In this document: positions 1 to 11,438 of the stretch, piece by piece | Layout of the letters: each line of letters begins with the position of its first letter | Numbering within the stretch: position 1 is the stretch's first letter | Assembly (NCBI GenBank): GCA_020205615.1 | Contig: CM035152.1 | Coordinates: forward strand, 149,968,166-150,032,165 | Direction: 5' to 3' | Source of the DNA: Panax quinquefolius | Taxonomy: Eukaryota > Streptophyta > Magnoliopsida > Apiales > Araliaceae | DNA: 64,000 bases | The notes under the pieces: generated by a model | Told to the model about the DNA's origin: nothing | Database searches by the model: none | What the model saw: the letters and a program-made list of their open reading frames with translations, nothing else | Program-made: the position numbers and the translations under genes

Positions 1-442
1 CTCATCTATGAATTATTATTTCCTCTGCGAATATTGATCCGAAACTTGTTGTCTATTGTATTTTATCGATTTTTCCCTCGTGAAGACTAACGATAATTTG
101 TTCTATATTATCTTAGTCATAATATTCTTTACTGGGCTAGTTGAGCTCACCCTTTTTCTTTTTGTTCCATTTTTCTTCTCAGGAGGCGAGAATGTAGCGA
201 GTTCTAGTTGGGGTGTGGAATGATGGTTCGAGAAAGTTGTCTTAGTAATCTTCACCATTTTTGTAAAATAATATATCAATAATTGTAGTGAGGACTTATT
301 TGGGTGTGAATATTGTCTAGATGATAATATTTGTATTTAAACTCACAGTTTATATGTTGTATTAATAAAGTTGTAGTTGTTTCTGTACCATGTTATTGAT
401 GACTCAAAGTGGGTGATGTATACCTATTTTGGGGGCGTAACA
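1..442 (+). mobile_element. LTR-a: 3' end of a plus-strand Gypsy LTR
   Basis: This is the last part of an LTR whose start lies left of the window. It carries the family's 3' signature: the GAGCTCACCC block, the GTAG-AGGAC stem region, and a terminal GGGGGCGTAACA (one change from the usual GGGGGCGTCACA). At 443 the sequence switches abruptly to the reverse strand of the same LTR family, so this copy sits inside LTR-b. The left target-site copy is off the window, so the insertion cannot be dated or proved by a duplication. Confidence 0.8.
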
Positions 443-599
443 GTCAATATGATACTTTTTTGTAGAGTAAAATTCAAGAATGCTCAGAAGAATATTTTCA
501 TGAAAAGATAGTGGATGAAGCACAAATATCAAGGATATTCCACTAATTTCATGGAGTATAGAAGTCAAAACTTTAACCAACTGAGTATAATAAAGAATG

Positions 600-1180
600 G
601 AATAACAAAAAAAATCACCAGGCATGCGATAGACCGCATAGACAGGTTATTCCAACAAAATAATAAATAACGAAACCAGGTCATGCGTAAACGCACAGAC
701 TGGATATTTCAACAGAATAATAAATAATGGAACCAGGTTAGGCAAAATTCGCACCGATAGGATGTTCCAATGTATAATTAATAACTAACCAGTGTCATGC
801 GAACGCATTACACACAGGATATTCCAATGTAATAATAAATAATGTAACCGTGTCAAGCGAAATTAAGACCCACGGGATGTTCCAATGTAATAACAAAGAA
901 TGGAATAATAGAAGAATTTCACCATGTATGCGGTACTTTTGCATGACATGTTATTCCAACATAATGATAAAGAATGGAATAACAAAAGAATTTCACCATG
1001 TATGCGGATTGCATGATAGACAGTTATTCCAACATAATGATAAAGAATGGAATAATGTAAGAATTTCACCAAGTATAGGGTAGCTCATGATACAAAAGTT
1101 ATTCCAATGTAATAATAAAGAATGGAATAACAGAAGTTCTCTTCATGAATACAAAAAAAATAATACCCCTTACGAGTACA
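600..1180 (-). repeat. Hairpin tandem array inside LTR-b
   Basis: Roughly 70-bp units, each with an inverted repeat of the form GTTATTCCA...TGGAATAAC enclosing an AT-rich loop, interspersed with spacers holding CACCATGTATGCGG-like sequence. The same array occurs at the equivalent place in LTR-d, -e, -g and -m. Units have diverged by point changes and small indels. Confidence 0.75.
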
Positions 1181-1482
1181 ACAAATAATATCCCTTACTG
1201 TAAAAGAAGAGTATTCCGACTGGTAGAGTGAGGATATTCTTGAAAAAAACTTGCACTACGCTCAAAGCTTCTTAAAACTCGAAAGAAATACGCTCAAGAT
1301 TATAGAAGAGAATTCTCTGAATTTCTGGTGTGTTTTCAATTTTAACTAAACATCCTATTTATAGGAGAATGGAAAGGATACTATTTAAAGAAAAAGATTC
1401 ACGGACCAACAGTAAAATAACTCACGGATGTCTTATGCATTATTCGGTGACTGAAATTCAATGTATTCATCAAGTAAAACAA

Positions 1483-1486
<4 letters not shown>

Positions 1487-1517
<31 letters not shown>
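1487..1517. repeat. (AT)n microsatellite in LTR-b
   Basis: An uninterrupted AT dinucleotide run. Equivalent runs occur upstream of the TATA region in LTR-d (about 5900-5922), LTR-e (about 11404-11434) and LTR-f (about 14530-14557), so it is an inherited part of this LTR type rather than a new expansion. Confidence 0.9.
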
Positions 1518-1518
<1 letters not shown>

Positions 1519-2407
1519 CCACATGTTGTATAAAACTTCTTCCAAACCCGTGAAGCATTTTTAGATTTCTCCCCCAAAAGTCCTCAACATGTGGCCCTCC
1601 TCCATATGTCACCATCACATGTGGGTCCCCACCTTTATTATAAATTATACCGATTATTTTGAAAAATGGGTAAATGGGAGTCCATAAAATAAGCAAAATT
1701 TACACAAATACTTCATAAATATCCTCTCAATATTTTTAACAACATTTATCATTATTATTATAATTCACAATATTAATCGACCAGGTCGTTCCCAGAAAAG
1801 AGGGGGCTTTCTAATAAAGATTTCTCCCTATTGGCGCGCAATTAGGTGACCAAACCTCTCCTTGGCAAAACTTCTAGACATCGTTAATATTGTAAATAAT
1901 AATATTAATAACTTCGTAGTCTCAATTATTGATTTAATAATAAATAAAATATCGACAATAATTGAATCAATTAACGTGAGATACTATGCAACAATTACTA
2001 AAGCAATAATTGAACAAAACTGAGTGACTTCTCACGTAAGCATCAATAATTAATACCGTGCTGCTACTATGCAACCAATGCCAGACATCGTATTTTTACT
2101 ACCGAGTAGTTCAACAAGATTAATAACTGTAAAACTTCCGCCGTTATTTTCATAAAAATATTTTTGTCGCTTTCAATCGACAATAATTTCGCTAGGGTCC
2201 ACTTAATGATTGTCAGGCTGTCGTATGAATATTCCTTGTTAAAATGAATATTCCCCGACCAATCGAATATTATATAACAACTTGCATACTTTGCAAAATT
2301 TATAAATACTACCCACAGCTATAACATTATCTCAAATTCACACCATAATATTCAAAAAAATATTTCGAGAAAATTAAATCTTTATTCGTAAAATTTGGGA
2401 TTTTACA

Positions 2408-4226
2408 AATATTATTAGATAGAATTATTGGCAATGTGTAAGGAAGTTCTATCTAAGGAAAGGGGTTTGGTCATCTAATTGCGCTTCAGTAAGGAGAAAT
2501 CCTTATCAGAAACCCCTCTCTTTCCTGGGAACGACCTGGTTGTCATAATTGTGATTTTGTAATATTATTTGTTAATAATTAATTATTGATTTATATGATA
2601 AGAAAATATTTATTTTATGTGGATATAAATGAAGGAATTAATACTGAGGTGTTTTATCAGTATTTGTCGGAATGGAGGTATTAAATATCATCCGTATATA
2701 GATTTCGGACATTTTCTGTTTGGAATTTGAAAAAACTTTCTTCTACAAAGTTGTAGAGAATTTGATTTCCTATGGAATGAACATAAAATTCGTATTTTTC
2801 TGATAAAAGAGCTATTTAAAATGAATTATTGAAGTTTCAAAAAAAAAAATTTTTATTAAAACATGGGTAGGCCCCACTTTTGTTTTTTTGTGGAAAATGC
2901 TGAAATGGTGGGCTGAAAATTCAAAATGGAATGCTGAAAAATCAAAGTGGCGTGCTTAAAATGGTTTTAGAATATTAATATTTTATTATTTAGTCTACTT
3001 TGGCGTTCTAGCATTTTCCTATAAATATGTGCTTATGTTAGAATTGAAAATCACACCAGAATCTTAAGTTTTCTCTCTCTCTATATTATCGAGTGTATTT
3101 TGTGAGTTTTTAGATACTTTGAGAGTTGCTATTTATTGCAAGTTTCCTTCAACAATACATCCGATATTTTGGTCAGAAGTGAGGTAAGGGATGTTATTTT
3201 CTTCGTAAATGATATTATTTCTTTTAATATCATTATGCTGAAATATTGGTATGAATTTTATTGTGGAATTTCTACATTTTTGTGTCGGGGTTACTATTCA
3301 CGTATATGACAATATTCACATATACTTACACTATTCACTTAATCATTTACCTATTCAATTTAAAAATAAAATTTTCTCTTCTTTGTCCCAGATGTCTATT
3401 ATGGTTACTATCTTTGATTGTATCCATGTTTTGATCTTCATTCTTAAATTCTACTCCACTATGGTTTATTATAGAGTATTTTTAAACTTGGATTATTTAA
3501 AGTACGAATCTCTAATCTTTATCCTTTTATCTCACTAGATTCGTTCTTTAAAATATTTTTCATCATTCTCATTCCTTAATGGTGATACTTGATGAATATC
3601 TTTGGCTTGTAGTGCAAAGATAAATGATTACCTGATGAATATCTTTGGCCCGTAGTGCAAAGATGAATATTTGATTCAAGATATATATTGATTGATGTTA
3701 CAGGGATAAAATATTGATGATGGACTTTTAAATTCACAGATGATAGTAGATTTCATTCTCTACTAAACTCTTCTAATGAATTGTTATTTCCGCTGTAAAT
3801 ATTGATCTAAAACTTGTTCTCCATTATATTTTATCTGATTTGTTGAAGGCTAACGATAATTTTTTGTTCATTATCTTAGTCATAATATTCTTTATTGGGC
3901 TAGTTGAGCTCACCCTTTTCTTTTTTGTTCCATTTTTCTTCTCAAGAAGTGAGAATTTAGCAGGAACTAACCGGAGTATGGAGTGATGGTTCAAGATAGT
4001 TGTTTTAGCAGTCCTCACTATTATGTAAAGAAGTGCATCAATAATTGTAATGAGGACTTTATCTGAGTGTGGATATTGTCTAAAAGACAATATTTGTATT
4101 TAAACTCACAGTATATGTGTTGTCGTATTTTGCACGACAATTGTATTAATGAAGTTGTAGTTATTTCTGTACCATGTATTTGGCGACTCAGAATGGGTGA
4201 TGTATACCTATTTTGGGGGCGTCACA
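2408..4226 (+). mobile_element. LTR-c: 3' part of a plus-strand Gypsy LTR
   Basis: It resumes immediately after LTR-b with AATATTATTAGATAG, which in the intact LTR at 32163 continues from GAATAATATTATTAG. LTR-b therefore landed inside this copy. It carries the conserved core at about 2455-2545, a TATA-like CCTATAAATA near 3020, the ATCTTTGGC...GCAAAGAT hairpins at about 3595-3665 and the canonical end GGGGGCGTCACA at 4226. Gag sequence on the opposite strand follows directly, so this LTR had inserted into the minus-strand element B. Confidence 0.85.
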
Positions 4227-4885
4227 GCAAGAGTTTATGATTAACTTACCATCTGGACTTGACCTCTCTACAAGACAAAATCGAGTTAAGTGACTTTCTC
4301 TTCCGTAATTAAAACACTATTTGGGTTGCTGCGTACATTTTGGACGGATGTGTCCCTCTTGTCCGCATTTGTAGCATACGACCGGTGGTCGCTCCCCTTC
4401 CTTAGAAATAGGTGTTGGTGCTGCTGTCGACGTCTTTCCGTCATTGTTGAATTTTCTCTTCTTAAAGTTGTTCTCACTTAGTTCACATTTCCTATTATCT
4501 TGGCCATGATTACCGCTGAAGTGGTTACCATTTCTGGCATGATAATTTCTTTCACGATGGTTATCGTTGTTCTAATGGTCGTTGTCACCAGTACGATTAT
4601 TATCGTGTTATTGGTCGTTGTCTTTTGGTTGGGCTGATTCATTAACGCGCTCCAATAACTGAGCCCTATTCACAACATCTGAATATAAACAAAGTTTGTG
4701 AGAAATGAGGTATTGACGAATTTCGGGCTTCAAACGTCGCAGAAACATTCGCGTCATACGTTCCTCATTATCTACCAAATGGGATACAAACCGAGATAAC
4801 TCGACAAACTTAGCCTCGTACTGCGATACGATCATATTGTTTTGCTCTAGCTTAATGAATTCAACCTCCTTCATGTGACGAATAC
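4227..4885 (-). pseudogene. Gypsy gag, C-terminal part with zinc knuckle (element B)
   Basis: Minus-strand reading gives a Retrotrans_gag-type capsid segment (about 4608-4880, with the MKEVEF, QYEAKF, LSRFV and LKPEIRQYL blocks). A nucleocapsid region follows with an intact CCHC zinc knuckle, CYKCGQEGHIRPKC, near 4330-4375, and then a degenerate second knuckle (CFNYGRESH). Gag coats and packages the element's RNA. The frame is broken between capsid and nucleocapsid. The upstream part of the same gene continues at 7776-8056 on the far side of LTR-d. The pol genes that should follow to the left have been displaced by LTR-c and lie off the window or are lost. Confidence 0.8.
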
Positions 4886-5429
4886 TGTGAGACCCCAAAT
4901 TTTATGAATAAAGAAATAAATTTCTCAAAATATTTTTTTCAAAATTATGGTGTGGATTTGAGATAATTTATAATTATAGATAATATTTAGAAATTTTGAA
5001 AAGTATGCAAGTTGTTATATAATATTCGATTGGTCGGGGAATATTCTTTTTGTCGGAAAATATCCGTACGACGGTACAATCATTGATGGACCCCCACAAC
5101 AGAATTATTGTTGGATTGAGAAAGCGACAAAAATATTTTTATAAAAATAACGGAAAAAGTTTTACCGTTAAAACTGTTGAACTACTCGGTAGTAAAGTAA
5201 AAGAATACGTCTGGCGTTAGTTGCATAAGAGCAATACGGTATTGATTATTGATGCTTACGTAAGAAGTCACTCAGGTTTTGTTCAATTATTACTACAATA
5301 ATTCTTTGCAAGTATCTCACGTTATTTGATTAAATTATTGTCAATATTTTATATATTATTAAATCAATATTTGAGACGACGAAGTTATTCATATTATTAT
5401 TTTCAATATTGACGATGTCTAGAAGTTCT

Positions 5430-5520
5430 GCCAAGGAGAGGTTTGGTCACCTAATTGCACGCGTCGATAGGAGAAATCCTTATTGAAAGCCCCTCTTTCC
5501 TGGAAACGACACAGTCGATT
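5430..5520 (+). repeat. Conserved LTR core (representative copy)
   Basis: About 90-100 bp built of TCTAGAAGTT, GGAGAGGTTTGGTCACCTAATTGC, GGAGAAATCCTTATT and GCCCCTCTTTCCTGG. It is the best conserved stretch of the whole LTR family and recurs 13 times in the window in both orientations. CCAATA and TATTGG form an inverted repeat around the GGGAGAAATCCT centre in several copies. It lies in U3, a few hundred bases upstream of the TATA box, which fits a regulatory module; that role is inference. Confidence 0.7.
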
Positions 5521-5579
5521 AATAGTGTGAATTATAATAATGATGATGAATTTTGTTTTATCATTATTATAAATATAAT

Positions 5580-5889
5580 AAAACAGAAAACTTTTTTATA
5601 TAAAAATGTAATACTTTTTATAAAGTTTTGTTTTATTTGATTATAAATAGAATATAATATATTTTATTATGCATAGTGTTTTGCAGATAGTAAAATCTTT
5701 TTTATATAAAACAAAATACTTTTATAAAGTTATTTATTTTATTAGATTATAAATAGAATATATTATATTTTATTATGCATAATGTTTGTATAGTGCAGTA
5801 TAGTGTTTTGCATAGTAAAATCTTTTTATATAAAACAGAATACTTTTATAAAGTTATTTATTTTATTTGATTTTAAATAAAATATATAA

Positions 5890-5923
<34 letters not shown>

Positions 5924-5940
5924 TATAAATAGAATATATT
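5580..5940 (+). repeat. U3 tandem repeats of about 110-125 bp in LTR-d
   Basis: Three imperfect copies of a unit containing ACTTTTATAAAGTTATT, GATTATAAATAGAATAT, ATTATGCATA and AGTAAAATCTTTTTATAT. Similar triplicates occur in LTR-e (about 11040-11400) and one partial copy in LTR-l (about 56150-56330). They lie just upstream of the TATA box, where many plant LTRs carry enhancer repeats. Only the repetition is seen directly. Confidence 0.75.
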
Positions 5941-5973
5941 ATATTGTATTGCATAGTATCCTTTCTATTCTCC

Positions 5974-5982
5974 TATAAATAG
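5974..5982 (+). promoter_or_regulatory. TATA box of LTR-d
   Basis: TATAAATAG followed by a GGATGCTTAG block that is kept in other copies (for example 33517-33525 in element I and 46818-46826 on the minus strand in element J). Conservation of this motif and its downstream sequence across copies marks the U3/R boundary. Confidence 0.65.
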
Positions 5983-6204
5983 GATGCTTAGTTTGAATTG
6001 AAAACACACCAAAAATTCAGAGAATTCTTCTTCTATAATCTTGAGCGTATTTCTTTAGAGTTTTAAGAAGTTTTGAGTGTAGAAAATAGTATAAGTTTTC
6101 TTCAAGAATATCCTCGCCCTATCAGTCGGAATACTCTTCTTTCTAAGGTAAGGGGTATTATTCTTTCGTATTCATGAAGAGAGTTATTTTCTTTCAATAC
6201 TCGT

Positions 6205-6660
6205 AAGGGTTGATATTTCATTCTTTATTATTATATTGGAATAACCTATCTATGAGAAGTACCGTATACATGGTAAAATTCTTCTATTATTCCATTCTTT
6301 ATTATTCTGTTAGAATAACCTGTCTGTCCTCGGCCATCGCATGCCCGGTGAATTACGTTGTTATTCCATTCTTTATTATTCTCGTTGGAACATCCTGTTC
6401 ACATGGATTACGGATTACGACCGCTGCTTCCATTCTTTATTATTCGTTGGAATATCCTCGTCGGTCTGTGGATTACGTGGCGTGACCTTGTTCCATTCTT
6501 TATTATTCTTCATTGGGAATAACTCATGCATGCGGTCTATCGCATGCACGGTGAATTCTTCTGTTATTCCATTCTTTATTATTTTGTTGGAATAACCTGT
6601 CTCTGTGGATTACCGCATGCATAGTGAATGATCATTCGTATTCATTCCTTATTAAATTAT
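6205..6660 (+). repeat. Hairpin tandem array inside LTR-d
   Basis: Seven units, about 60-75 bp apart (starts near 6212, 6283, 6357, 6430, 6488, 6561, 6635), each of the form TTATTCCATTCTTTATTATT...TTGGAATAAC. The arms GTTATTCCA and TGGAATAAC pair perfectly in the best units (near 6561). Spacers carry GCATGC and GGTGAATTCTT words. The array is downstream of the TATA box, so it should be transcribed as part of the element RNA. Confidence 0.85.
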
Positions 6661-7775
6661 GGAAATGATTCGCTTCACGTGGATTACCGTACGCGCGGCG
6701 GCGAAAATCCATTTGTAGTTTTATTTATTCTATTATACTCAGTTGGTTAAAGTTTTGGCTTCTATACTCCATGAAATTAGTAGAATATCCTGGATATTTG
6801 CGCTTCATCCAGTATATTTTCATGGAAATATTCTTCTAAGCATTCTTGAATTTTACTCCACAAAGCAAAGATCATGTCGACAATTTGGACGTAATTGATT
6901 TCGTGATAAATTAACTTATAAATCCTTAAAATTTATTCTTGAACTTGTTTTATTGAATTATTATGTCATTGTCATCATCCTCATGCTTATATTGTGATGA
7001 AAGTCATCTTTGGCTTACGTGCGTAGATGGACTTGGTATGATTATGTCCAGGATCATTCGGTATAATCATCGACACAGTAATGTTATAAATGATGTGGTA
7101 AAAGTCTTGATGGCACATAGTGCATTGATGGGCCGGTTTTTTGGTATGATTATGACCGTGGATTATTCGGTATAGTCATGACCATTGATGATTTAATGAA
7201 TATCCTTGGCACAGTAGTGCGTGGATTACTCGATGATGTGGTTTATTTATTAAGCTGAGTTTCAGCAATAAAAATTGATGAAAACATTTTAAATCATAGA
7301 AGAGGGTAGATTTTATACTCTACTTGACTCTTCTAATGGATTGCTTATTCCCGTGCAGTTAAACTTGATGCCTATTGTATTTTATCAGTTTAACATTGTT
7401 GAAGACTAATGATAATTTATTCTGCATTATCTTAGTCATAATATTTCTTACTGGACTAGTTGAGCTCACCCTTTTGCTTTCATTGTTCTCTTCAGAAAAT
7501 GAGAACGTAGCAGGGACTAGTCGGGGAACGGAGTGATGGTCCAGATGATAGCATTAGTAGTCCTTACTATTCTATTAAATAGCGTGACAATAAATGTAAT
7601 GAGGACTCCATTGAGTGTGGATATTGTCTAGATGACAATATTCTTATTAAAACTCTTAGATTATGTTATGTCGTATTTTACACGACTGTTGTATATTTAA
7701 GGATGTATTTGTATTCTGTACCATGTATTTGGCGACTCATGATGGGTGATAAATACCTATTTTGGGGGCGTCACA

Positions 7776-8056
7776 AATACTTTTGGGAAAGTACTTGTCG
7801 TTGAACAATTCTTGGAACTTCTCCCAAGATATTTTCAGTGCGGCAGACTGAGTACGTTTTACAGATTCCCACCAATGATCTACCTCTCCTCGCAACATGA
7901 AGGTGGAAAAGGGAACCTTTTGCTCCTCGAAGCATCCTAAGATATCAAATATCTTGGTGATCTACTTAATCCACGTCTCTGCCTTAAGTGGTTCTGGCTT
8001 TCCCAAAAACTCCGGTGGTCCCAGCTCCCTTGAATTGCTTAGCGGTGCTGGTCTCG
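7776..8056 (-). pseudogene. Gypsy gag, middle part (element B)
   Basis: Minus-strand continuation of the gag split by LTR-d. It contains the block preceding MKEVEF (LFNDKYFPK), an EEQKVPF-type capsid stretch and an upstream GPPEFLGK-like stretch, matching the order seen in the plus-strand gag at 35150-35420. Upstream (to the right) it is interrupted again by solo LTR-e at 8057, and the N-terminal coding part reappears at 12132. At least one stop and a frame shift show it is dead. Confidence 0.8.
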
Positions 8057-11000
8057 TGTGACGCCCCAAAATAGGAATACATCACCCATCTTGAGTCGCC
8101 GATACATGGTACAAAATACAAATACAACTTAATTATACAAACGTCGTGTAAAAATACGACAAAATATAGGTGAGAGTTTTAATAAGAATATTGTCATCCA
8201 CACTCAAAGGAGTCCTCAATACATTTATTGTCACACTATTTAACAGAATAGTGAGGACTACTAATACTATCATCTGGACCATCACTCCATTCCCCGACTA
8301 GTCCCTATTTACATTCTCATTTCAAGAGAATAAAGGAAAGAAACTGTTAGCTCAACTAGCCCAAGAAGAAATATTATGACTAAGATAATGCGTAATAAAT
8401 TATCGTTAGCCTCAAAAATGTTAAACCGATAAAATACAAAAGACATCAAGTTTAACATAGCAATGAACAAGCAATCCATTAAAAGAGTCAAGAGAGAATA
8501 AAATCTACTATCTTCTATGATTTAAAAGTTTTCATCAACTTAATCGCTGAGACTCAGCTTAATAAATAAACCACATCATCGAATCATCCCCGCATTACTT
8601 CGCCAAGGATATTCATTAAATCATCAATGGTCATGACTATACCGAATAATCCCTCGGTCATAATCATACCAAAAATGTCCATCAACGCACTACAGCCACC
8701 GAGGATTTTTACCACATCATTCATCACATTACTTGGCCATGACTATACCGAATAATCCTCATATAATCACACCAAGTCCATCTACGCACGTAGCCAAATA
8801 TGACTTTTATCACAATATAAATACGAGAATGATGACAATGATATAAGCATTAATCAATGAAAACAAGGATAAATATAAAGACTTTAAATTTATCCAAATA
8901 TTATCAATCACTTAATAAACTCATAATCTAATATTATTAATATTATAACAATATTTTAATCACTTTTTAAACTTATAAACAATTTATTTCAATTGTTTAT
9001 ACTTTACCAAATAATACATTTAATCATTCAAAATGTCATACTCATAAGATTTCATCACCAATAATCAAATCCCTTATCAAAATCAGATATACCTTATATA
9101 GGATTCCCAAGCCATAAAATCCTATTTACTAATTTTTCAACTTCTCATAACATATTTATCTCATATGTTCGTAACTAAACCATTTTCATGAAAAATTACC
9201 AAATCAACTTGTTATTTTTCTATCCTTTGCCCAAACATATATACATATATTTCATACACAACAAGTATTTTTTTATAATTTTTCAACTCCCTTAAGTATT
9301 TTTCAAAAATCAATTTCTAATTAATTCCTTAAGAAATTAGCTACCTCAAGTTTAACTCCAGAAATTTCCAAATCTTGGCAGGATCTTACACATGTTAACA
9401 TGAGCTTCAAGTTTAAATTTCATGCTCATCGGAGTTATAGAACTCCGGTTATAGAGTTTTTTTCGTCGAAAAAACCTAAATATTGAAATAGTCCTAACTT
9501 GCTCATTTTAAGTCGGAATGAGGTCATTTTTGGACAGGAGGTACTTTATACCATATATTTTCATGTCCCAAAAGGCCGAAATTTTTCTCACAAACTAAGT
9601 GGCCAAAAATGCCCTTTTAAATTTTTGAACAGTAGCCTTTTTGGTACTTTGCAATTTTTGACTCCATTGCTAAAATCAGTCCACACAAAAATCTAGAAAC
9701 ACCTTTTCCAGTGATTCCACTTGGATAAGTTAGAAAACTCATAGATCTAACTCTAGAACTTGACCACACTCAAAAATTCGAAATATAATAGGAGATATGG
9801 TCAATTGAATTTCATATTCTATTTTCACCAAAATCTGATTTTCAACCCTTTGTGATTTCTAAGAAACTTTCATGTTTTCACATAATAACCAACATAACTC
9901 ATCATGACAATGACATAATAATTCAATAAAACAAGTTCAAGAATAAATTTTAAAGATTTATAAGTTAATTTATCCCAACTCAATAATGTCCAAATCACAA
10001 CACGATATCGCTTTGTGGAGAAAAATTCAAGAATGCTCAGAAGAATATTTCCATGAAAAGATACTGGATGAAGCGCAAATATCAAGGATATTCCACTAAT
10101 TTCAAGGAATATAGAAGCCAAAGCTTTAACCAACTATGAATAATATAATTTATGAAACTGCAAATGGATTTTCACCCGCCATGCATCAATCCACGTAGCC
10201 AGATCATTTCCATAATTTAATAAGAAATGAATACAAAGGATCATTCACCATGCATGTGGTAATCCACACAGACATGTTATTCCAACAGAATAATAAAGAA
10301 TGGAATAACAGAAGAATTCACCATGCATGCGATAGATCGCATGAGATATGTTATTCCCAATGTAATAATAAATAATGGAACCAGTCACGCGTAACGCACG
10401 CATGTGATATTCCGGCGTATAATAAAGAATGGTACCAGTGTCGGCGAAATTGCACCGATTGTGATATTCCAAGAATAATAAAAAGAATGGAATAACAACA
10501 AAATCACCATGCATGCGATAGACATAAGATGCAGATATAAAGTTATTCCAATGTAATAATAATTAATGGAACTGTGTCAAAGCGTAATACGCACCGAGTG
10601 ATATTCCAATGAATGATAAAGAATGAAATAATGTAAGAATTTCACCATGTATCCCAGATTGATATACATGTTATTCCAACAGAATAATAAGGAATGGAAT
10701 AATGTAAGAATTTCACCATGTATGCAGATTGTGATATATAGGTTATTCCAACATAATAATAAGGAATGGAATAATGTAAGTTCTCTTCATGAATACGAAA
10801 GAAATAATACCCTTTACGAAAGTACAACAAATAATATCCCTTACCTTATAAAGAATAGTACTCACCCGTAGTAAGGAATATACTTGAAGAAAACTTGCAC
10901 TACGCCTAAAGCTTTCTTAAACTCTAAAGAAATACGCCAAGATTATGAAGGAGAATTCTCTCGAACTTCTTCGTGTGATTTCAATTCTAACTAAGTCATC

Positions 11001-11399
11001 CTAATTATAGGAAAATAGAAAGGATACTATGCAATAATATATAAATAATATATATTTATATTTATATTTTATTTAAAATCTAATAAAATAATTAACTTTA
11101 TAAAAGTATTCTGCTTTTATATAAAAAGATTTTACTATGTAAACACTATGCAAAGCACTATGCAAATACTATGCATAATAAAATACAATATATTCTAATT
11201 ATTGTCTAATAAAATAAATAACTTTATAAAAGTATTCTTTTTATATAAAAGATTTTACTATGCAAAACACTACGCAGTACTATGATAATAAAATATAATA
11301 TATTCTAATTATTGTCTAATAAAACAAATAACTTTATAAAAGTATTCTATTTTATATAAAAAGCTTTTCTATTTTATTAAATTAATAATACTAATAAAA

Positions 11400-11438
<39 letters not shown>

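Larger units (their letters stand above)
443..2407 (-). mobile_element. LTR-b: minus-strand Gypsy LTR, 5' two-thirds
   Basis: Reverse-strand LTR. It reads right to left from a degenerate 5' end (GGGATTTTACA on the plus strand, ending 2407) through the conserved core at about 1780-1880, an AT microsatellite at 1487-1517, and the hairpin array at about 600-1180, then is cut at 443 by LTR-a. It is itself embedded in plus-strand LTR-c, which resumes at 2408. Short open frames here, for example 850-1083, only translate the hairpin repeats. Confidence 0.8.
4886..7775 (+). mobile_element. LTR-d: solo Gypsy LTR with perfect target duplication
   Basis: A complete 2890-bp LTR from TGTGAGACCCC (4886) to GGGGGCGTCACA (7775). 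It is flanked by identical 5-bp copies AATAC at 4881-4885 and 7776-7780. No internal domain is attached, so it is a solo LTR left by LTR-LTR recombination. It lies in the opposite orientation inside the gag gene of element B; capsid sequence reads on either side and joins in frame once the LTR and one AATAC are removed. Its parts in order are: conserved core 5430-5520, U3 tandem repeats 5580-5940, AT run, TATA box 5974, hairpin array 6205-6660 and 3' stem-loops 7530-7660. Confidence 0.95.

Noticed and set aside
850..1083. 77-codon frame and its reverse-strand mirror
   Set aside because: Both are translations of the LTR hairpin array (repeated NNKEWNN words) and differ between copies.
4290..4481. 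Plus-strand 63-codon frame
   Set aside because: Antisense of the gag zinc-knuckle region.
9499..9696. 65-codon plus-strand frame in LTR-e
   Set aside because: It lies in the optional LTR block; no homologue is recognised, and the equivalent part of LTR-m (about 59300) is not open.
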